A DNA stretch of 54,050 nucleotides from Streptomyces sp. CHD11 (GCF_018638295.1 NZ_JABTTS010000030.1:135884-189933), one strand, 5' to 3'; shown: positions 24,601 to 33,441, numbered from the stretch's first letter. Translations and numbers: made by a program. Notes: generated by a model not told the origin, from the letters alone.

Positions 24601-24905
24601 GGGCCCCTGCGGGGAGCGGGGGCGGTCGGGTCGTCGCGCCCCCGGCGACGGGGAGCAGGAACAGTCGGGTCGTCACGTCCCCGGCAACGGGGAGCGAGGG
24701 CGGTCAAGTCGTCGCGTCCCCGGCGACGGGGAGCGAGGGCGGTCAGGTCGTGGCATCCCCGGCGACGGGGAGCAGGAACAGTCGGGTCGTCGCGTCCCCG
24801 GCAACGGGGAGCGAGGGCGGTCAGGTCGTGGCATCCCCGGCGACGGGGAGCAGGAACAGTCGGGTCGTGGCACCCCCGGCAACGGGGAGCAGAGGCGGTC
24901 AGGGC
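24601..24905. repeat. 39-bp tandem repeat array (about 8 units)
   Basis: Units begin at 24601 (degenerate), 24640, 24679, 24718, 24757, 24796, 24835 and 24874 (partial at the end), each starting CCCCGGCGACGGGG or CCCCGGCAACGGGG. That start is a 5-bp stem closed by a GCGA or GCAA loop. Two unit types alternate imperfectly: A has GCAGGAACAGTCGGG and B has GCGAGGGCGGTCAGG. The array fills the gap between the anti-sigma factor gene and the ABC transporter ATPase gene, both on the minus strand. Because 39 is a multiple of three it is open in several frames, but no ribosome-binding site or sensible protein supports coding. There are no unique spacers, so it is not CRISPR. Confidence 0.85.
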
Positions 24906-25041
24906 AGGGGCCGGGCGGCGTAGGACGCCGCGGCTCTCCGGCGGCGGGGATCCAGGCGGCCGGGCCCGCGGTGCCCCGGCTCGGGAGGGCCGGGGCATCC
25001 GGGCCCTTTCGCCCCGGCGTCCGGGAAGGCGCCGGGGAGGG

Positions 25042-25893
25042 TCAGGGTGCCTCCCCCCGGCCCACGTCGAAACGGTCACGGAGCAGGACGAGGAGTCCGG
25101 CGGCGAGTACGGCCACCGCCGCGGACACGCCCTGGCCCGCCGCGGTGAACGGGGCGAGCGGGCTGTCCTCACCGGCCCGTGCCGCGTCCGCCGTGAGCAG
25201 CAGCGCGATCCAGCCGCCGCCGACGAGCAGCGGCGCCGGTACCGGGCCCAGCCGGGCCGTGAGCGCGAGGGCGGTCGCGGTGAGCGCGAGGGCGGGCAGC
25301 AGCCAGGCCAGGGCGCGCAGCCCGTACCCGGGCAGGGCGAGGGTGGCGAGCCCGTTGAGGCAGAGCCCGGCGCCGAGTGCCGCCACCGTGCGGATCATCA
25401 GTAGCCGGAAGCCGTGCATCGGGGCGACGACCGCCATCTCGTACGTCGGGTCCAGGACGGGCCCGTACGACAGCGCGACCCCGACGAGGGGCAGCAGCGG
25501 TGCGAGCGCGAGGAAGAGGGTGGGCGAGCCGGTGGTGTCCTGGCCCGCGGCGACGGCCGCGGTGAGCAGGAGGACGGCGACGACCGCGCCGAGCCAGGAG
25601 CCGCGCAGCGCCGGGGTGGCCGCCAGCAGCCGTGCGGTGTGGTCGGCGACGCCGAGCCGCACGAGCAGGGACTCCAGGAGCCCCGGCCTCGGCGCGTCGA
25701 GTTCGGCGTCGAGGCGTTCCCAGCCCGCGTCGAGCCGGACGGGGTCGCCGGCCGCGGCGAGGACACTCCGGCAGTGGGCACAGGCGGTGAGGTGGGTGTC
25801 GGCCGACCACAGCATGGGCGGTTCCAGCTCGCCCCGGGCGTAGGCCCGCAGATCCTCTTCGGGTACGTGCCAGCCCGTTGTCGCGTTCGTCAT
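25042..25893 (-). CDS. membrane anti-sigma factor with zinc-finger-like N-terminus
   Basis: A 283-aa protein. Residues 1-50 contain LRAYARGELEPP and THLTACAHCRSVL, matching the HxxxCxxC core of zinc-associated anti-sigma (ZAS) domains. From about residue 95 there are six hydrophobic segments (SWLGAVVAVLLLTAAVAAG, LFLALAPLLPLVGVALSYG, TVAALGAGLCLNGLATLAL, LAWLLPALALTATALALTA, PLLVGGGWIALLLTAD, VSAAVAVLAAGLLVLLRD). Its ATG overlaps the sigma gene stop (ATGA, 25890-25893), which fits stoichiometric control. It would hold the ECF sigma factor inactive at the membrane. Confidence 0.85.
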   Translation of the reverse strand: MTNATTGWHVPEEDLRAYARGELEPPMLWSADTHLTACAHCRSVLAAAGDPVRLDAGWERLDAELDAPRPGLLESLLVRLGVADHTARLLAATPALRGSWLGAVVAVLLLTAAVAAGQDTTGSPTLFLALAPLLPLVGVALSYGPVLDPTYEMAVVAPMHGFRLLMIRTVAALGAGLCLNGLATLALPGYGLRALAWLLPALALTATALALTARLGPVPAPLLVGGGWIALLLTADAARAGEDSPLAPFTAAGQGVSAAVAVLAAGLLVLLRDRFDVGRGEAP

Positions 25894-26441
25894 GCCAGCG
25901 CCTCCCGGAGTTGCCTGCGGGCCCGCATCGCCCGTGTCTTGACCGTGCCCGGCGGGATGCCGAGCAGGACGGCTGCCTCGCGGGTGGTCAGCCCGTCGAC
26001 GACCGTGGCCTGGAGCACCGCGCGCAGCTCCGGCGACAGCCGGACCAGGGCACCGGCGAGGTCCCCGTGCTCCACCCCGGCGAGTACGCGCTCCTCCGCC
26101 GACGCCTCGTCCCGGTGCCGCAGCCGTGCGAGGGTCTGCCGCAGCCGGCCGCGCGCGCCGGCGCCGCGCAGTGCGTCGACCAGCCGGCGCGAGGCGATCC
26201 GCCACAGCCATCCGGCGGCGTCCGCGCCGGCCGTCCCCTCCCGGTAGCGGGCCGTGCCGCGCCACACCGCGAGGAACGTCTCCTGGACCACGTCGTCGAC
26301 GAGGCCCGCGTCGGCGCACCGGCTGCGCATGCGGGCGGTCAGCCACGGCGCGTACCGCCGGTACAGCTCCTCGAAGGCGCGCCGGTCCGCGTCCGCCGCG
26401 ATCGCGCGCAGCAGCTCCCCGTCGCTTCTCGTTTCGCTCAC
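25890..26441 (-). CDS. ECF RNA polymerase sigma factor
   Basis: A 183-aa sigma-70 family ECF protein. Region 2 (about 20-90): FEELYRRYAPWLTARMRSR and DDVVQETFLAVWRGTARY; region 4 (about 125-180): LSPELRAVLQATVVDGLTTREAAVLLGIPPGTVKTRAMRARRQLREAL. The start is the GTG at 26441 with GAGGAG close upstream. The anti-sigma gene follows with a 4-base overlap, and an ABC exporter lies downstream. Divergent from the GntR/ABC operon; the 110-base gap contains the 34-bp palindrome. The signal is unknown. Confidence 0.92.
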   Translation of the reverse strand: MSETRSDGELLRAIAADADRRAFEELYRRYAPWLTARMRSRCADAGLVDDVVQETFLAVWRGTARYREGTAGADAAGWLWRIASRRLVDALRGAGARGRLRQTLARLRHRDEASAEERVLAGVEHGDLAGALVRLSPELRAVLQATVVDGLTTREAAVLLGIPPGTVKTRAMRARRQLREALA

Positions 26442-26510
26442 GTCTCCTCATCGGACGCGCCCGGCCGACCGGTTCACAGGATGCCGGGTTGACTTTTCGC
26501 CCGCCCCGCA

Positions 26511-26544
26511 CCACCCTTTCACTAGTCAACTAGTGAAAGGGTGG
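26511..26544. promoter_or_regulatory. perfect 34-bp palindrome, operator of the GntR/ABC operon
   Basis: CCACCCTTTCACTAGT (26511-26526), centre CA, then ACTAGTGAAAGGGTGG (26529-26544). It is perfectly symmetric with 16-bp arms and starts 69 bases before the sigma gene start on the other side. Its right arm contains the Shine-Dalgarno-like AAAGGGTGG of the GntR gene, whose GTG is at 26552. A GntR dimer bound here could block both transcription and, as RNA hairpin, translation. Confidence 0.8.
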
Positions 26545-26551
26545 TTATCGA

Positions 26552-27031
26552 GTGGTCGACTACCGCATCGACCGGCACAGTGGGGTGGCCACCTACGTCC
26601 AGATCGTGCAGCAGACCAAACTGGCCCTGCGCCTAGGGCTGCTGGCGCCCGGCGACAAGCTGCCCACGGCCCGCGAGGTCGTCGAGGCCACCGCCGTCAA
26701 CCCCAACACCGTGCTGAAGGCCTACCGCGAGCTGGAGCGTGAGGGCCTGGTCGAGGCGCGGCGCGGCCTCGGCACCTTCGTACAGCGTTCCCTGGGCACC
26801 ACTCCCGCCGACTCCCCGCTGCCCGCCGAACTGGAGGCCTGGGTGTCCCGGGCCCGCGCGGCCGGACTGGAGCGGGAGGACGTCGCCGCGCTCTTCACCT
26901 CCGTACTCGAGACGTACTACCCGGCAGGCCCACCCGGCGCGGGGCCGGCACCCGGCCCGCCGGCAGCACCCGGCCCGACGCCGGCCCACCGCACAGAACC
27001 TCCGAAGACCTCTCAGGGAGACCCGTCATGA
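26552..27031 (+). CDS. GntR-family regulator (YtrA-type)
   Basis: A 159-aa regulator. Residues 1-80 are the GntR winged helix (ATYVQIVQQTKLALRLGLLAPGDKLPTAREV, TAVNPNTVLKAYRELEREGLVEARRGLGTFV); the short C-terminal part (about 90-130) is the small YtrA-type dimerisation region, followed by a Pro/Gly/Ala tail. Such regulators sit first in operons for ABC transporters acting on cell-envelope antibiotics and repress their own operon. The GTG start follows a perfect 34-bp palindrome. Its stop overlaps the ATPase ATG (ATGA, 27028-27031). Confidence 0.9.
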   Translation: MVDYRIDRHSGVATYVQIVQQTKLALRLGLLAPGDKLPTAREVVEATAVNPNTVLKAYRELEREGLVEARRGLGTFVQRSLGTTPADSPLPAELEAWVSRARAAGLEREDVAALFTSVLETYYPAGPPGAGPAPGPPAAPGPTPAHRTEPPKTSQGDPS

Positions 27032-27918
27032 CCGTCCCGGCCATCGAGGCAGACGCGCTGGGCAAGCGCTTCGGCCGACGCGCCGTCTGGGCGCTGCGCG
27101 ACTGTTCCTTCAGGCTGCCCGCCGGACGCGTCTGCGCCGTCGTCGGACCCAACGGCGCGGGCAAGTCCACGCTGCTTACCCTCGCCGCCGGGCTGCTCGT
27201 CCCCACCGAGGGCACGGTCACCGTCCTCGGCACGGACCCGGCGACGGCCCGCCCCCGGGTGGGCTTCGTCGGCCAGGACAAGCCGCTGTACCCGCAGCTC
27301 AGCGTCGCCGAGACGCTGCTCATGGGCGCCGACCTGAATCCGGGCCGCTGGGACGCGGACACCGCCGGGCGGGTCGTGGCCGGCGGCGACCTGGACCCGC
27401 GGGCGCGGATCCGCACGCTCTCCGGCGGCCAGCGCACCCGGGTCGCCCTCGCCCTGGCTCTGGGCAAACGCCCCGAGCTGCTGCTCATGGACGAGCCGAT
27501 GGCCGACCTCGATCCACTGGCCCGGCACGAACTGATGGGCGTACTGATGGGGCAGGCCGCCGAGCACGGCACGACGATCGTCATGTCCTCCCACGTAGTC
27601 GCCGAACTGGAGGACTCCTGCGACCATCTGCTGCTGATCGGCGGCGGCCGGGTCCGTCTCGCCGGCGAGATCGACGACCTGCTGGCGGCCCATACCCGCG
27701 TGGCCGCCCCCGCGGATACCGAGCTGACCCCGCACGCGGTCGTCGAGTCCCGCACCACCGGCCGCCAGCTCAGCGCGCTGCTGCGCCCGGCCGGACCGCT
27801 GCAGGGCGACTGGCGCACCAGCACGCCGTCCCTCGAGGAACTCGTCCTGTCCTACCTGCGCAACCCCGGCGCCCCCGCCCTCACCCCGGCGCCCGACACC
27901 ACGGAGGCCGCCGCGTGA
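27028..27918 (+). CDS. ABC transporter ATP-binding protein
   Basis: A 296-aa exporter-type ATPase. Walker A GPNGAGKSTLLTLAAG (about 39-54), Q-loop VGFVGQDKPLYPQ, signature LSGGQRTRVALALALG, Walker B LLLMDEPMADLDPLAR and switch His MSSHVVAELED. It is preceded by the YtrA-type regulator and followed by a permease with GTGA overlap (27915-27918). The likely role is an exporter or membrane-stress module controlled by the GntR protein; the substrate is unknown. Confidence 0.92.
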   Translation: MTVPAIEADALGKRFGRRAVWALRDCSFRLPAGRVCAVVGPNGAGKSTLLTLAAGLLVPTEGTVTVLGTDPATARPRVGFVGQDKPLYPQLSVAETLLMGADLNPGRWDADTAGRVVAGGDLDPRARIRTLSGGQRTRVALALALGKRPELLLMDEPMADLDPLARHELMGVLMGQAAEHGTTIVMSSHVVAELEDSCDHLLLIGGGRVRLAGEIDDLLAAHTRVAAPADTELTPHAVVESRTTGRQLSALLRPAGPLQGDWRTSTPSLEELVLSYLRNPGAPALTPAPDTTEAAA

Positions 27919-28916
27919 GCGCCACCCAGACCACCGCCCCGGCCACGCCCACCGCCGGCCCGGGCCCCGCGCCCGCCCCCCGGCAGCTGCGCTGGCTGAT
28001 GCGGCTGCACCGCCCGGCCCTGCTCGCCGGTGCGGCGCTCGTACTGCTGACCGCCGCGGCGCTGCTGTGGCTCGGCGGCCCGCTCACCGACGCCTCGGAG
28101 ACGGCCTGGCAGCAGTACAAGGCCTGCGACCACGACCCGAGCTGCTCCTACGAGCAGGAAGCCAACCGCTACAAGCAGGTCTACACCTACACGACCTACG
28201 CCGTGCTGGCCGTGCCGTTCCTGGTCGCCGCCTGGGCCGGCGGCTCGCTCACCGGCCGTGAGCTGGAGTCCGGCACGGCCCGCCTCGCCTGGACGCAGGG
28301 CGTCTCCCCGGCCCGCTGGCTGGCCTCCCGCCTCGCCTTCCCGGCCGCACTGATCCTCGCGGCGACCGGCCTGCTCGCCCTGCTGCACCGCCTGGCCTGG
28401 ACCACGGCCGAGGGGCGCATCGACACCATCACCATGTCGTGGGACCACTTCCCCACCTTCTACGCCAACGGCACCCTCCCGGTGGCCTTCGCCCTGGCCG
28501 GGCTGGCCGCAGGCGTCCTCGCGGGGCTGCTGCTGCGCCGCGCGCCGGCCGCGCTCGCCACGGGCGCCGTCGCCCTCGGGGCGCTGTGGGCGGCCGTCCA
28601 CGCCGTCCTGCCGCAGCTGTGGCCCGCGGCCACCAGGACCAGCAGCCTGACGTACGGCCCGAAGGGCTGGGGCATCGTGACCGGCCAGGGCGTGGTGACC
28701 GCCGACGGCGACCGGCTGGACCTCCCCTGCTACTCCAGCATGGCGCCCAGCTGCGAGGCGGCACTGTCCGACATGGGCGCCGTCAGCTTCTACCGCGACC
28801 TCCACCCCGCCGCCCACTACTGGCCGCTCCAACTGGTCGCCTCCGGCATCGTGCTCGCCGTCGCCGCCCTCCTGGCCTACACGGCCTTCCGCGTCCTGCG
28901 CCACCGCACCCCCTGA
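27915..28916 (+). CDS. ABC transporter permease
   Basis: A 333-aa membrane protein from the GTG that overlaps the ATPase stop. About six TM helices: ALLAGAALVLLTAAALLWLGG, YAVLAVPFLVAAWAGGSLTG, FPAALILAATGLLALLHRL, LPVAFALAGLAAGVLAGLLL, LATGAVALGALWAAVHAVL and LQLVASGIVLAVAALLAYTAF. The loop after TM1 contains ACDHDPSCSYEQEANRY and a later loop DLPCYSSMAPSCEAALS, so four cysteines face outward. GRELESGTARLAWTQGVS is typical of actinobacterial ABC-2 permeases. It ends the operon. Confidence 0.87.
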   Translation: MSATQTTAPATPTAGPGPAPAPRQLRWLMRLHRPALLAGAALVLLTAAALLWLGGPLTDASETAWQQYKACDHDPSCSYEQEANRYKQVYTYTTYAVLAVPFLVAAWAGGSLTGRELESGTARLAWTQGVSPARWLASRLAFPAALILAATGLLALLHRLAWTTAEGRIDTITMSWDHFPTFYANGTLPVAFALAGLAAGVLAGLLLRRAPAALATGAVALGALWAAVHAVLPQLWPAATRTSSLTYGPKGWGIVTGQGVVTADGDRLDLPCYSSMAPSCEAALSDMGAVSFYRDLHPAAHYWPLQLVASGIVLAVAALLAYTAFRVLRHRTP

Positions 28917-29501
28917 CGTCCCTCCTACGGCCCCCGCCCGACCGCTTCACCTTCCACGGACCGGGGGCCACCCTCACACCCCACCCACCGGGCCCCACTG
29001 CGGGCGATCCCACCACCCCGCCCCGCCCCCTGCGGGCAGTCGTGCCTCCCCCGGTGCCTCGAAGGCCCGGAAGACACCCCCAGGGCGATGGGGGTCCCCC
29101 GCTCGAGCGCGGTCGAGGGTGGGGGAGAAACCGGGAATGGGGAGGCACCCCGCAGCCGCCGGGCCGCGCGACACCCCCGCCCAGCCCGACCGCCCCGCCG
29201 GCAGATACGCCGACCGGCACGCCCCTGACGGTGGACGCGAGCACAGCCGGAAGCGGGGAGCCCTCCCACCGCCGCACCGCACCACACCCCCGCGAGCCGC
29301 CGCCCGGCACCCCGCACGTCATGTCTCCGTAACCGCTGATTCAGACAGACTTGCGACGCTCGGCCAATGCATCCCGCCGTGCCAGACCCCGCACCGCCCC
29401 GACGGGTGAACGGGGGCACCGGTGCCGTCCCAGGGCCCCCACCGCTCCCTCCCCCGCGTTCCGACGCGCCCGTGACGCCCCCGGCACGGAAGAATGGGGC
29501 C
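28917..29501. other. 585-bp intergenic region before ppk
   Basis: No gene seen. It contains the dispersed intergenic repeat (29032-29185) and, in the last 100 bases, one GGTGAAC (29405-29411), the complement of a PHO half-site GTTCACC, but I could not find the second 11-bp-spaced repeat. ORFs here lack ribosome-binding sites. Confidence 0.5.
29032..29185. repeat. dispersed intergenic repeat, copy 1
   Basis: Shares with the copies at 37943-38078 and 41793-41922 the core CCCCCGCTCGAGCG, then a GAG..TGGGGG-like complement, and the end ACACCCCCGCCCAGC. It also shares GCGGGCAGTCGTGCCT with the third copy only. The core can form an imperfect hairpin. Function unknown. Confidence 0.75.
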
Positions 29502-31733
29502 ATGAGCCAGCCCAACGCCCAGGCACAGGTACAGCACCCGCAGCCCTCCGTGGGCTCCATCGCCGCCCACCGCCCGCACACCCTGGCCGGAGTGGTCTCC
29601 GACCTGGAACCGGACATCGACGCGGACCTCGACGGTTACGAGGAGACGCCCACCGACGGCGCCCCCCTGCCCCAGGGCCGCTTCCTCGACCGGGAACGCA
29701 GCTGGCTCGCCTTCAACGAGCGCGTGCTGGAGCTCGCAGAGGACCCCGACACCCCCCTGCTGGAACGCGCGAACTTCCTCGCGATCTTCGCCAGCAACCT
29801 GGACGAGTTCTTCATGGTCCGCGTGGCCGGCCTGAAGCGCCGCATCGCCACCGGTGTCGCCACCCGCTCCGCCTCCGGCCTCCAGCCGCGCGAGGTGCTG
29901 GAGATGATCTGGGCCCGCTCCCGCGAACTGATGGCCCGGCACGCCGCCTGCTACCACGAGGACATCGCCCCCGCACTCGCGCAGGAGGGCATCCACCTGG
30001 TCCGCTGGAGCGAGCTGACGGAGAAGGAGCAGGCCCGGCTCTTCACCCTCTTCCGGCACCAGATCTTCCCGGTGCTGACCCCCCTGGCGGTCGACCCCGC
30101 GCACCCCTTCCCGTACATCTCCGGTCTGTCGCTGAACCTGGCCGTCGTCGTACGCAACCCCGTCACCGGCCACCGGCACTTCGCCCGGGTGAAGGTGCCG
30201 CCGCTGCTGTCCCGTTTCCTGGAGAGCTCCCCCGGCCGCTACGTCCCCATCGAGGATGTGATCGCGGCCCATCTGGAGGAGCTGTTCCCGGGCATGGAGG
30301 TGCTCCAGCACCACGCCTTCCGGCTGACCCGCAACGAGGACCTGGAGGTCGAGGAGGACGACGCGGAGAACCTGCTCCAGGCACTGGAGAAGGAGCTCAT
30401 GCGGCGCCGCTTCGGACCGCCGGTGCGCCTGGAGGTAGAGGAGTCCATCGACCGTGAGGTGCTGGACCTGCTGGTGCGCGAGCTGAAGGTCAGCGAGGCG
30501 GAGGTCTACCCGCTGCCCGGCCCGCTCGACCTCACCGGCCTCTTCCGCATCCACAGCCTGGACCGGCCCGAGCTGAAGTACCCGAAGTTCGTCGCGGGCA
30601 CCCACCGCGACCTGGCGGAGGTCGAGTCCGCGTCGGCCCCCGACATCTTCGCGGCCCTGCGCAGCCGGGACGTGCTGCTGCACCACCCCTACGACTCCTT
30701 CTCCACCTCCGTGCAGGCGTTCCTGGAGCAGGCGGCCGGCGACCCCGACGTCCTCGCCATCAAGCAGACCCTGTACCGGACGTCCGGTGACTCCCCCATA
30801 GTCGACGCGCTCATCGACGCCGCCGAGTCCGGCAAGCAGGTCCTCGTCCTGGTCGAGATCAAGGCCCGCTTCGACGAACACGCCAACATCAAGTGGGCGC
30901 GCAAGCTGGAGGAGGCGGGCTGCCACGTCGTCTACGGCCTGGTCGGCCTGAAGACCCACTGCAAGCTGTCCCTGGTGGTCCGTCAGGAGGGCGACACGCT
31001 ACGGCGCTACAGCCACGTCGGCACCGGCAACTACCACCCGAAGACGGCCCGCCTCTACGAGGACCTCGGCGTGCTCACCGCCGACCCGCAGGTCGGCGCG
31101 GACCTCTCCGACCTGTTCAACCGCCTCTCCGGCTACTCCCGCCGCGAGACCTACCGACGGCTCCTCGTCGCCCCCAAGTCACTGCGCGACGGCCTGGTCT
31201 CGCGGATCGACAAGGAGGCCCGGCACCACCGTGCCGGGCGGCCCGCGTACGTACGGATCAAGGTCAACTCGATGGTCGACGAGGCGGTCATCGACGCCTG
31301 CTACCGGGCGTCGCAGGCGGGCGTCCCGGTGGACATCTGGGTGCGCGGCATCTGTGCCATCCGGCCGGGCGTGGAGGGGCTGTCGGAGAACGTCCGGGTA
31401 CGGTCCGTCCTCGGCCGCTTCCTGGAGCACTCCCGCGTCTTCGCCTTCGGCAACGGCGGTGAGCCCGAGGTGTGGTTCGGCAGCGCCGACATGATGCACC
31501 GCAACCTCGACCGCCGAATAGAGGCACTGGTACGGATCACCGACCCGGCCCACCGCGCCGCGCTCAACCGGCTGCTGGAGACCGGCATGTCCGACACCAC
31601 GGCCTCCTGGCACCTCGGCCCGGACGGCGAGTGGACGCGGCACTCGACGGACCTGGACGGCCAGCCCCTGCGCAATGTCCAGGAGATGCTCATAGACGCC
31701 CGGAGGCGCCGGCGTGGCACAGCGACACCTTGA
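29502..31733 (+). CDS. ppk: polyphosphate kinase Ppk1
   Basis: A 743-aa RNA-degradosome-type polyphosphate kinase making inorganic polyP from ATP. The N-domain has RFLDRERSWLAFNERVLELA and SNLDEFFMVRVAGLKRR; the catalytic part has RYSHVGTGNYHPKTARLYEDLG with the phospho-accepting His505, followed by the second conserved block (VDIWVRGICAIRPGVEGLSENVRVRS, EVWFGSADMMHRNLDRRIE). A ~45-aa N-terminal extension precedes the conserved part. The start is ATG 29502. It overlaps the CHAD gene by 20 bases. Streptomyces ppk is known to be induced by phosphate starvation through PhoP. Confidence 0.95.
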   Translation: MSQPNAQAQVQHPQPSVGSIAAHRPHTLAGVVSDLEPDIDADLDGYEETPTDGAPLPQGRFLDRERSWLAFNERVLELAEDPDTPLLERANFLAIFASNLDEFFMVRVAGLKRRIATGVATRSASGLQPREVLEMIWARSRELMARHAACYHEDIAPALAQEGIHLVRWSELTEKEQARLFTLFRHQIFPVLTPLAVDPAHPFPYISGLSLNLAVVVRNPVTGHRHFARVKVPPLLSRFLESSPGRYVPIEDVIAAHLEELFPGMEVLQHHAFRLTRNEDLEVEEDDAENLLQALEKELMRRRFGPPVRLEVEESIDREVLDLLVRELKVSEAEVYPLPGPLDLTGLFRIHSLDRPELKYPKFVAGTHRDLAEVESASAPDIFAALRSRDVLLHHPYDSFSTSVQAFLEQAAGDPDVLAIKQTLYRTSGDSPIVDALIDAAESGKQVLVLVEIKARFDEHANIKWARKLEEAGCHVVYGLVGLKTHCKLSLVVRQEGDTLRRYSHVGTGNYHPKTARLYEDLGVLTADPQVGADLSDLFNRLSGYSRRETYRRLLVAPKSLRDGLVSRIDKEARHHRAGRPAYVRIKVNSMVDEAVIDACYRASQAGVPVDIWVRGICAIRPGVEGLSENVRVRSVLGRFLEHSRVFAFGNGGEPEVWFGSADMMHRNLDRRIEALVRITDPAHRAALNRLLETGMSDTTASWHLGPDGEWTRHSTDLDGQPLRNVQEMLIDARRRRRGTATP

Positions 31734-32919
31734 TCCGACGGACCCCGCGGCCGGTCCCGCGGACCCCGTACCGGCCGACGCGCTGGCCGGCTATCTGCGG
31801 GCCCGGGCCACCGAGTTCCTCCGCGCGCTGCGCCTCCACCGGGAGGCCGGCGCGGGTGCGGCCGCGTCGGAGGAGTCCGTCGAGGCGGCCCGCGCGCTGC
31901 GCCGCGCGGCCCGCCGGATCAGCGCCGGCCTCCACACCTTCCAGCCGGTGCTCGACCCCGACTGGTCGGAGGCGCTGCGCCCCGAACTGGCCTGGGTCTG
32001 CGGCACCCTGGCCCAGGAGCACGCCTGCGCCGCCCGTCTGGACCAGCTCCTCCTGGCCCTGCACCGCCTGTCCGGGGCGGCCCCCTTCCCCGCCCAGGCC
32101 CCGGCCCCCGTGCGCGGAGCGGCCACCGCATGCCGGCCGGCCGGCGGCCCCGAGCACTCCCCCGGGCCCGCCGGCACGGCGGCCCTCACCACCACGCCAC
32201 CCCGCACCGACGTGCTCACCTCCGACGCGGACCGTGCCGCCCGGCCCGTCCCCGCCCCCGACCGGGGCGGTCTCACCGTCGGTGCCGCCAAGGCCGGCGC
32301 CCTGCTGGACCGGCAGCTGACGCTGGCCCGGACCCGGGCGCACTCCACCGCGCTGCAGGCCCTCGGCTCCTCCCGGTTCCACGGGGTCGCCGACAAGGTC
32401 GCCTTACTCGCCAGCGAGGTGCCGCTGTCCCCGGCGGCCGACGGCGCCGACCTGCGCCCGCAGGCCGACGCCGCGCGGGAACGGCTCGCCGCCGCCGTCG
32501 CCGCGCTGCCGCTGCTCACGGCGGGCAGCCCGTACAACGCGGAGGCGCTGATCCACGGGCTCTCCCCGGACCCCTCCCCGCACCCGCAGGACGCCCCCTG
32601 GCACCAGGTGCGCCTCCTCCTGCGCCTGCACCGCTACGCCCGCGAGGTCCTGGGCACCGCAACCGACACCGGCACCGGCCTCCGTCTCCGCGCCGCCGGC
32701 GAGGCCCTCGACCGGCACCGCAACGCCTCCGAGGCGGCCGCCGCCGCCGCGCAGGCGGCCCGCACGCCGCGGATCGCCCCGGCCACGGCGTACGCGCTGG
32801 GCGTGCTCCACGCCGATCAGCGGCATGAGGTGGAGGCAGCGCGGTACGCGTTCCAGCACGCCTGGCAGAAGACGGCCCCCGGCTCCCGGCCGGCGGACAC
32901 CGGCAAACCGCCGGCCTGA
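31714..32919 (+). CDS. CHAD domain protein
   Basis: A 401-aa, largely helical protein. The CHAD features are the repeated conserved His/Arg helices (YLRARATEFLRALRLHREAG, AARALRRAARRISAGLHTF, HQVRLLLRLHRYAREVLG) that bind polyphosphate. A Pro/Ala/Thr-rich linker (about 130-195) splits the domain. The GTG start lies 20 bases inside ppk, so translation is coupled to the kinase. The role of binding or localising polyP made by Ppk is inferred from family and order. Confidence 0.87.
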   Translation: MAQRHLDPTDPAAGPADPVPADALAGYLRARATEFLRALRLHREAGAGAAASEESVEAARALRRAARRISAGLHTFQPVLDPDWSEALRPELAWVCGTLAQEHACAARLDQLLLALHRLSGAAPFPAQAPAPVRGAATACRPAGGPEHSPGPAGTAALTTTPPRTDVLTSDADRAARPVPAPDRGGLTVGAAKAGALLDRQLTLARTRAHSTALQALGSSRFHGVADKVALLASEVPLSPAADGADLRPQADAARERLAAAVAALPLLTAGSPYNAEALIHGLSPDPSPHPQDAPWHQVRLLLRLHRYAREVLGTATDTGTGLRLRAAGEALDRHRNASEAAAAAAQAARTPRIAPATAYALGVLHADQRHEVEAARYAFQHAWQKTAPGSRPADTGKPPA

Positions 32920-32994
32920 CACGGCGCAGGGCACGGCGCCACAGGTGCGAGCACCGGCACGGCACGGAAACGGCAGACCCACGGAGGGCAGACG

Positions 32995-33441
32995 GTGAAC
33001 ACCCCCGGCTCCGGCGACCCCCGTCCCCGCACCCTCACCGTCCAGGCCGCGGGCTGCGTCCTGTGGCGCCGCTCCCCCGTGACCGGCACCCTTGAGCTGT
33101 GTCTCGTCCACCGGCCGAAGTACGACGACTGGTCCTGGCCCAAGGGCAAGCTGAAGCGCGGTGAGGACCCGCTGGCCGGCGCCCTGCGCGAGGTCGCCGA
33201 GGAGACGGGCCACACCGCCGTACCGACCGCCGGGCTCCCCACCGCGCGCTATCTCGCGAACGGCCGGCCCAAGCAGGTCCGCTACTGGGCCGCCGAAGCG
33301 GTCGCCGGCACCTTCACCCCGAACAACGAGGTCGACCGCGTCCTCTGGCTGTCCCCGGACGCCGCCCGCGCCCACCTCACCCGCGCCGACGACGCCGCCC
33401 TCGTGGACGCCCTCCTCGCCACCCTCCGCCCGGCACGGTGA
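32995..33441 (+). CDS. NUDIX hydrolase
   Basis: A 148-aa NUDIX protein. The box is GKLKRGEDPLAGALREVAEETGH, close to Gx5Ex7REUxEExGU, preceded by LCLVHRPKYDDWSWPKG. The type (with W-P-K-G-K) resembles diadenosine polyphosphate or diphosphoinositol phosphate hydrolases. It follows ppk and the CHAD gene, suggesting cleavage of a phosphorylated metabolite linked to polyP; the substrate is not shown. GTG start at 32995 with GGAGGG upstream. About 220 bases separate it from pstS. Confidence 0.9.
   Translation: MNTPGSGDPRPRTLTVQAAGCVLWRRSPVTGTLELCLVHRPKYDDWSWPKGKLKRGEDPLAGALREVAEETGHTAVPTAGLPTARYLANGRPKQVRYWAAEAVAGTFTPNNEVDRVLWLSPDAARAHLTRADDAALVDALLATLRPAR

Noticed and set aside
24601..24905. CRISPR array
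   Set aside because: The 39-bp period is continuous; there are no unique spacers of similar length and no cas genes in the window.
24521..25843. Long plus-strand ORF across the tandem repeat and the anti-sigma gene
   Set aside because: It arises from a period divisible by three and from the opposite strand of a well-supported gene; no ribosome-binding site and no recognisable product.
29405..29411. PHO box in front of ppk
   Set aside because: Only one GGTGAAC (complement of GTTCACC) is seen; the neighbouring 11-bp-spaced units do not match well enough to call a box.
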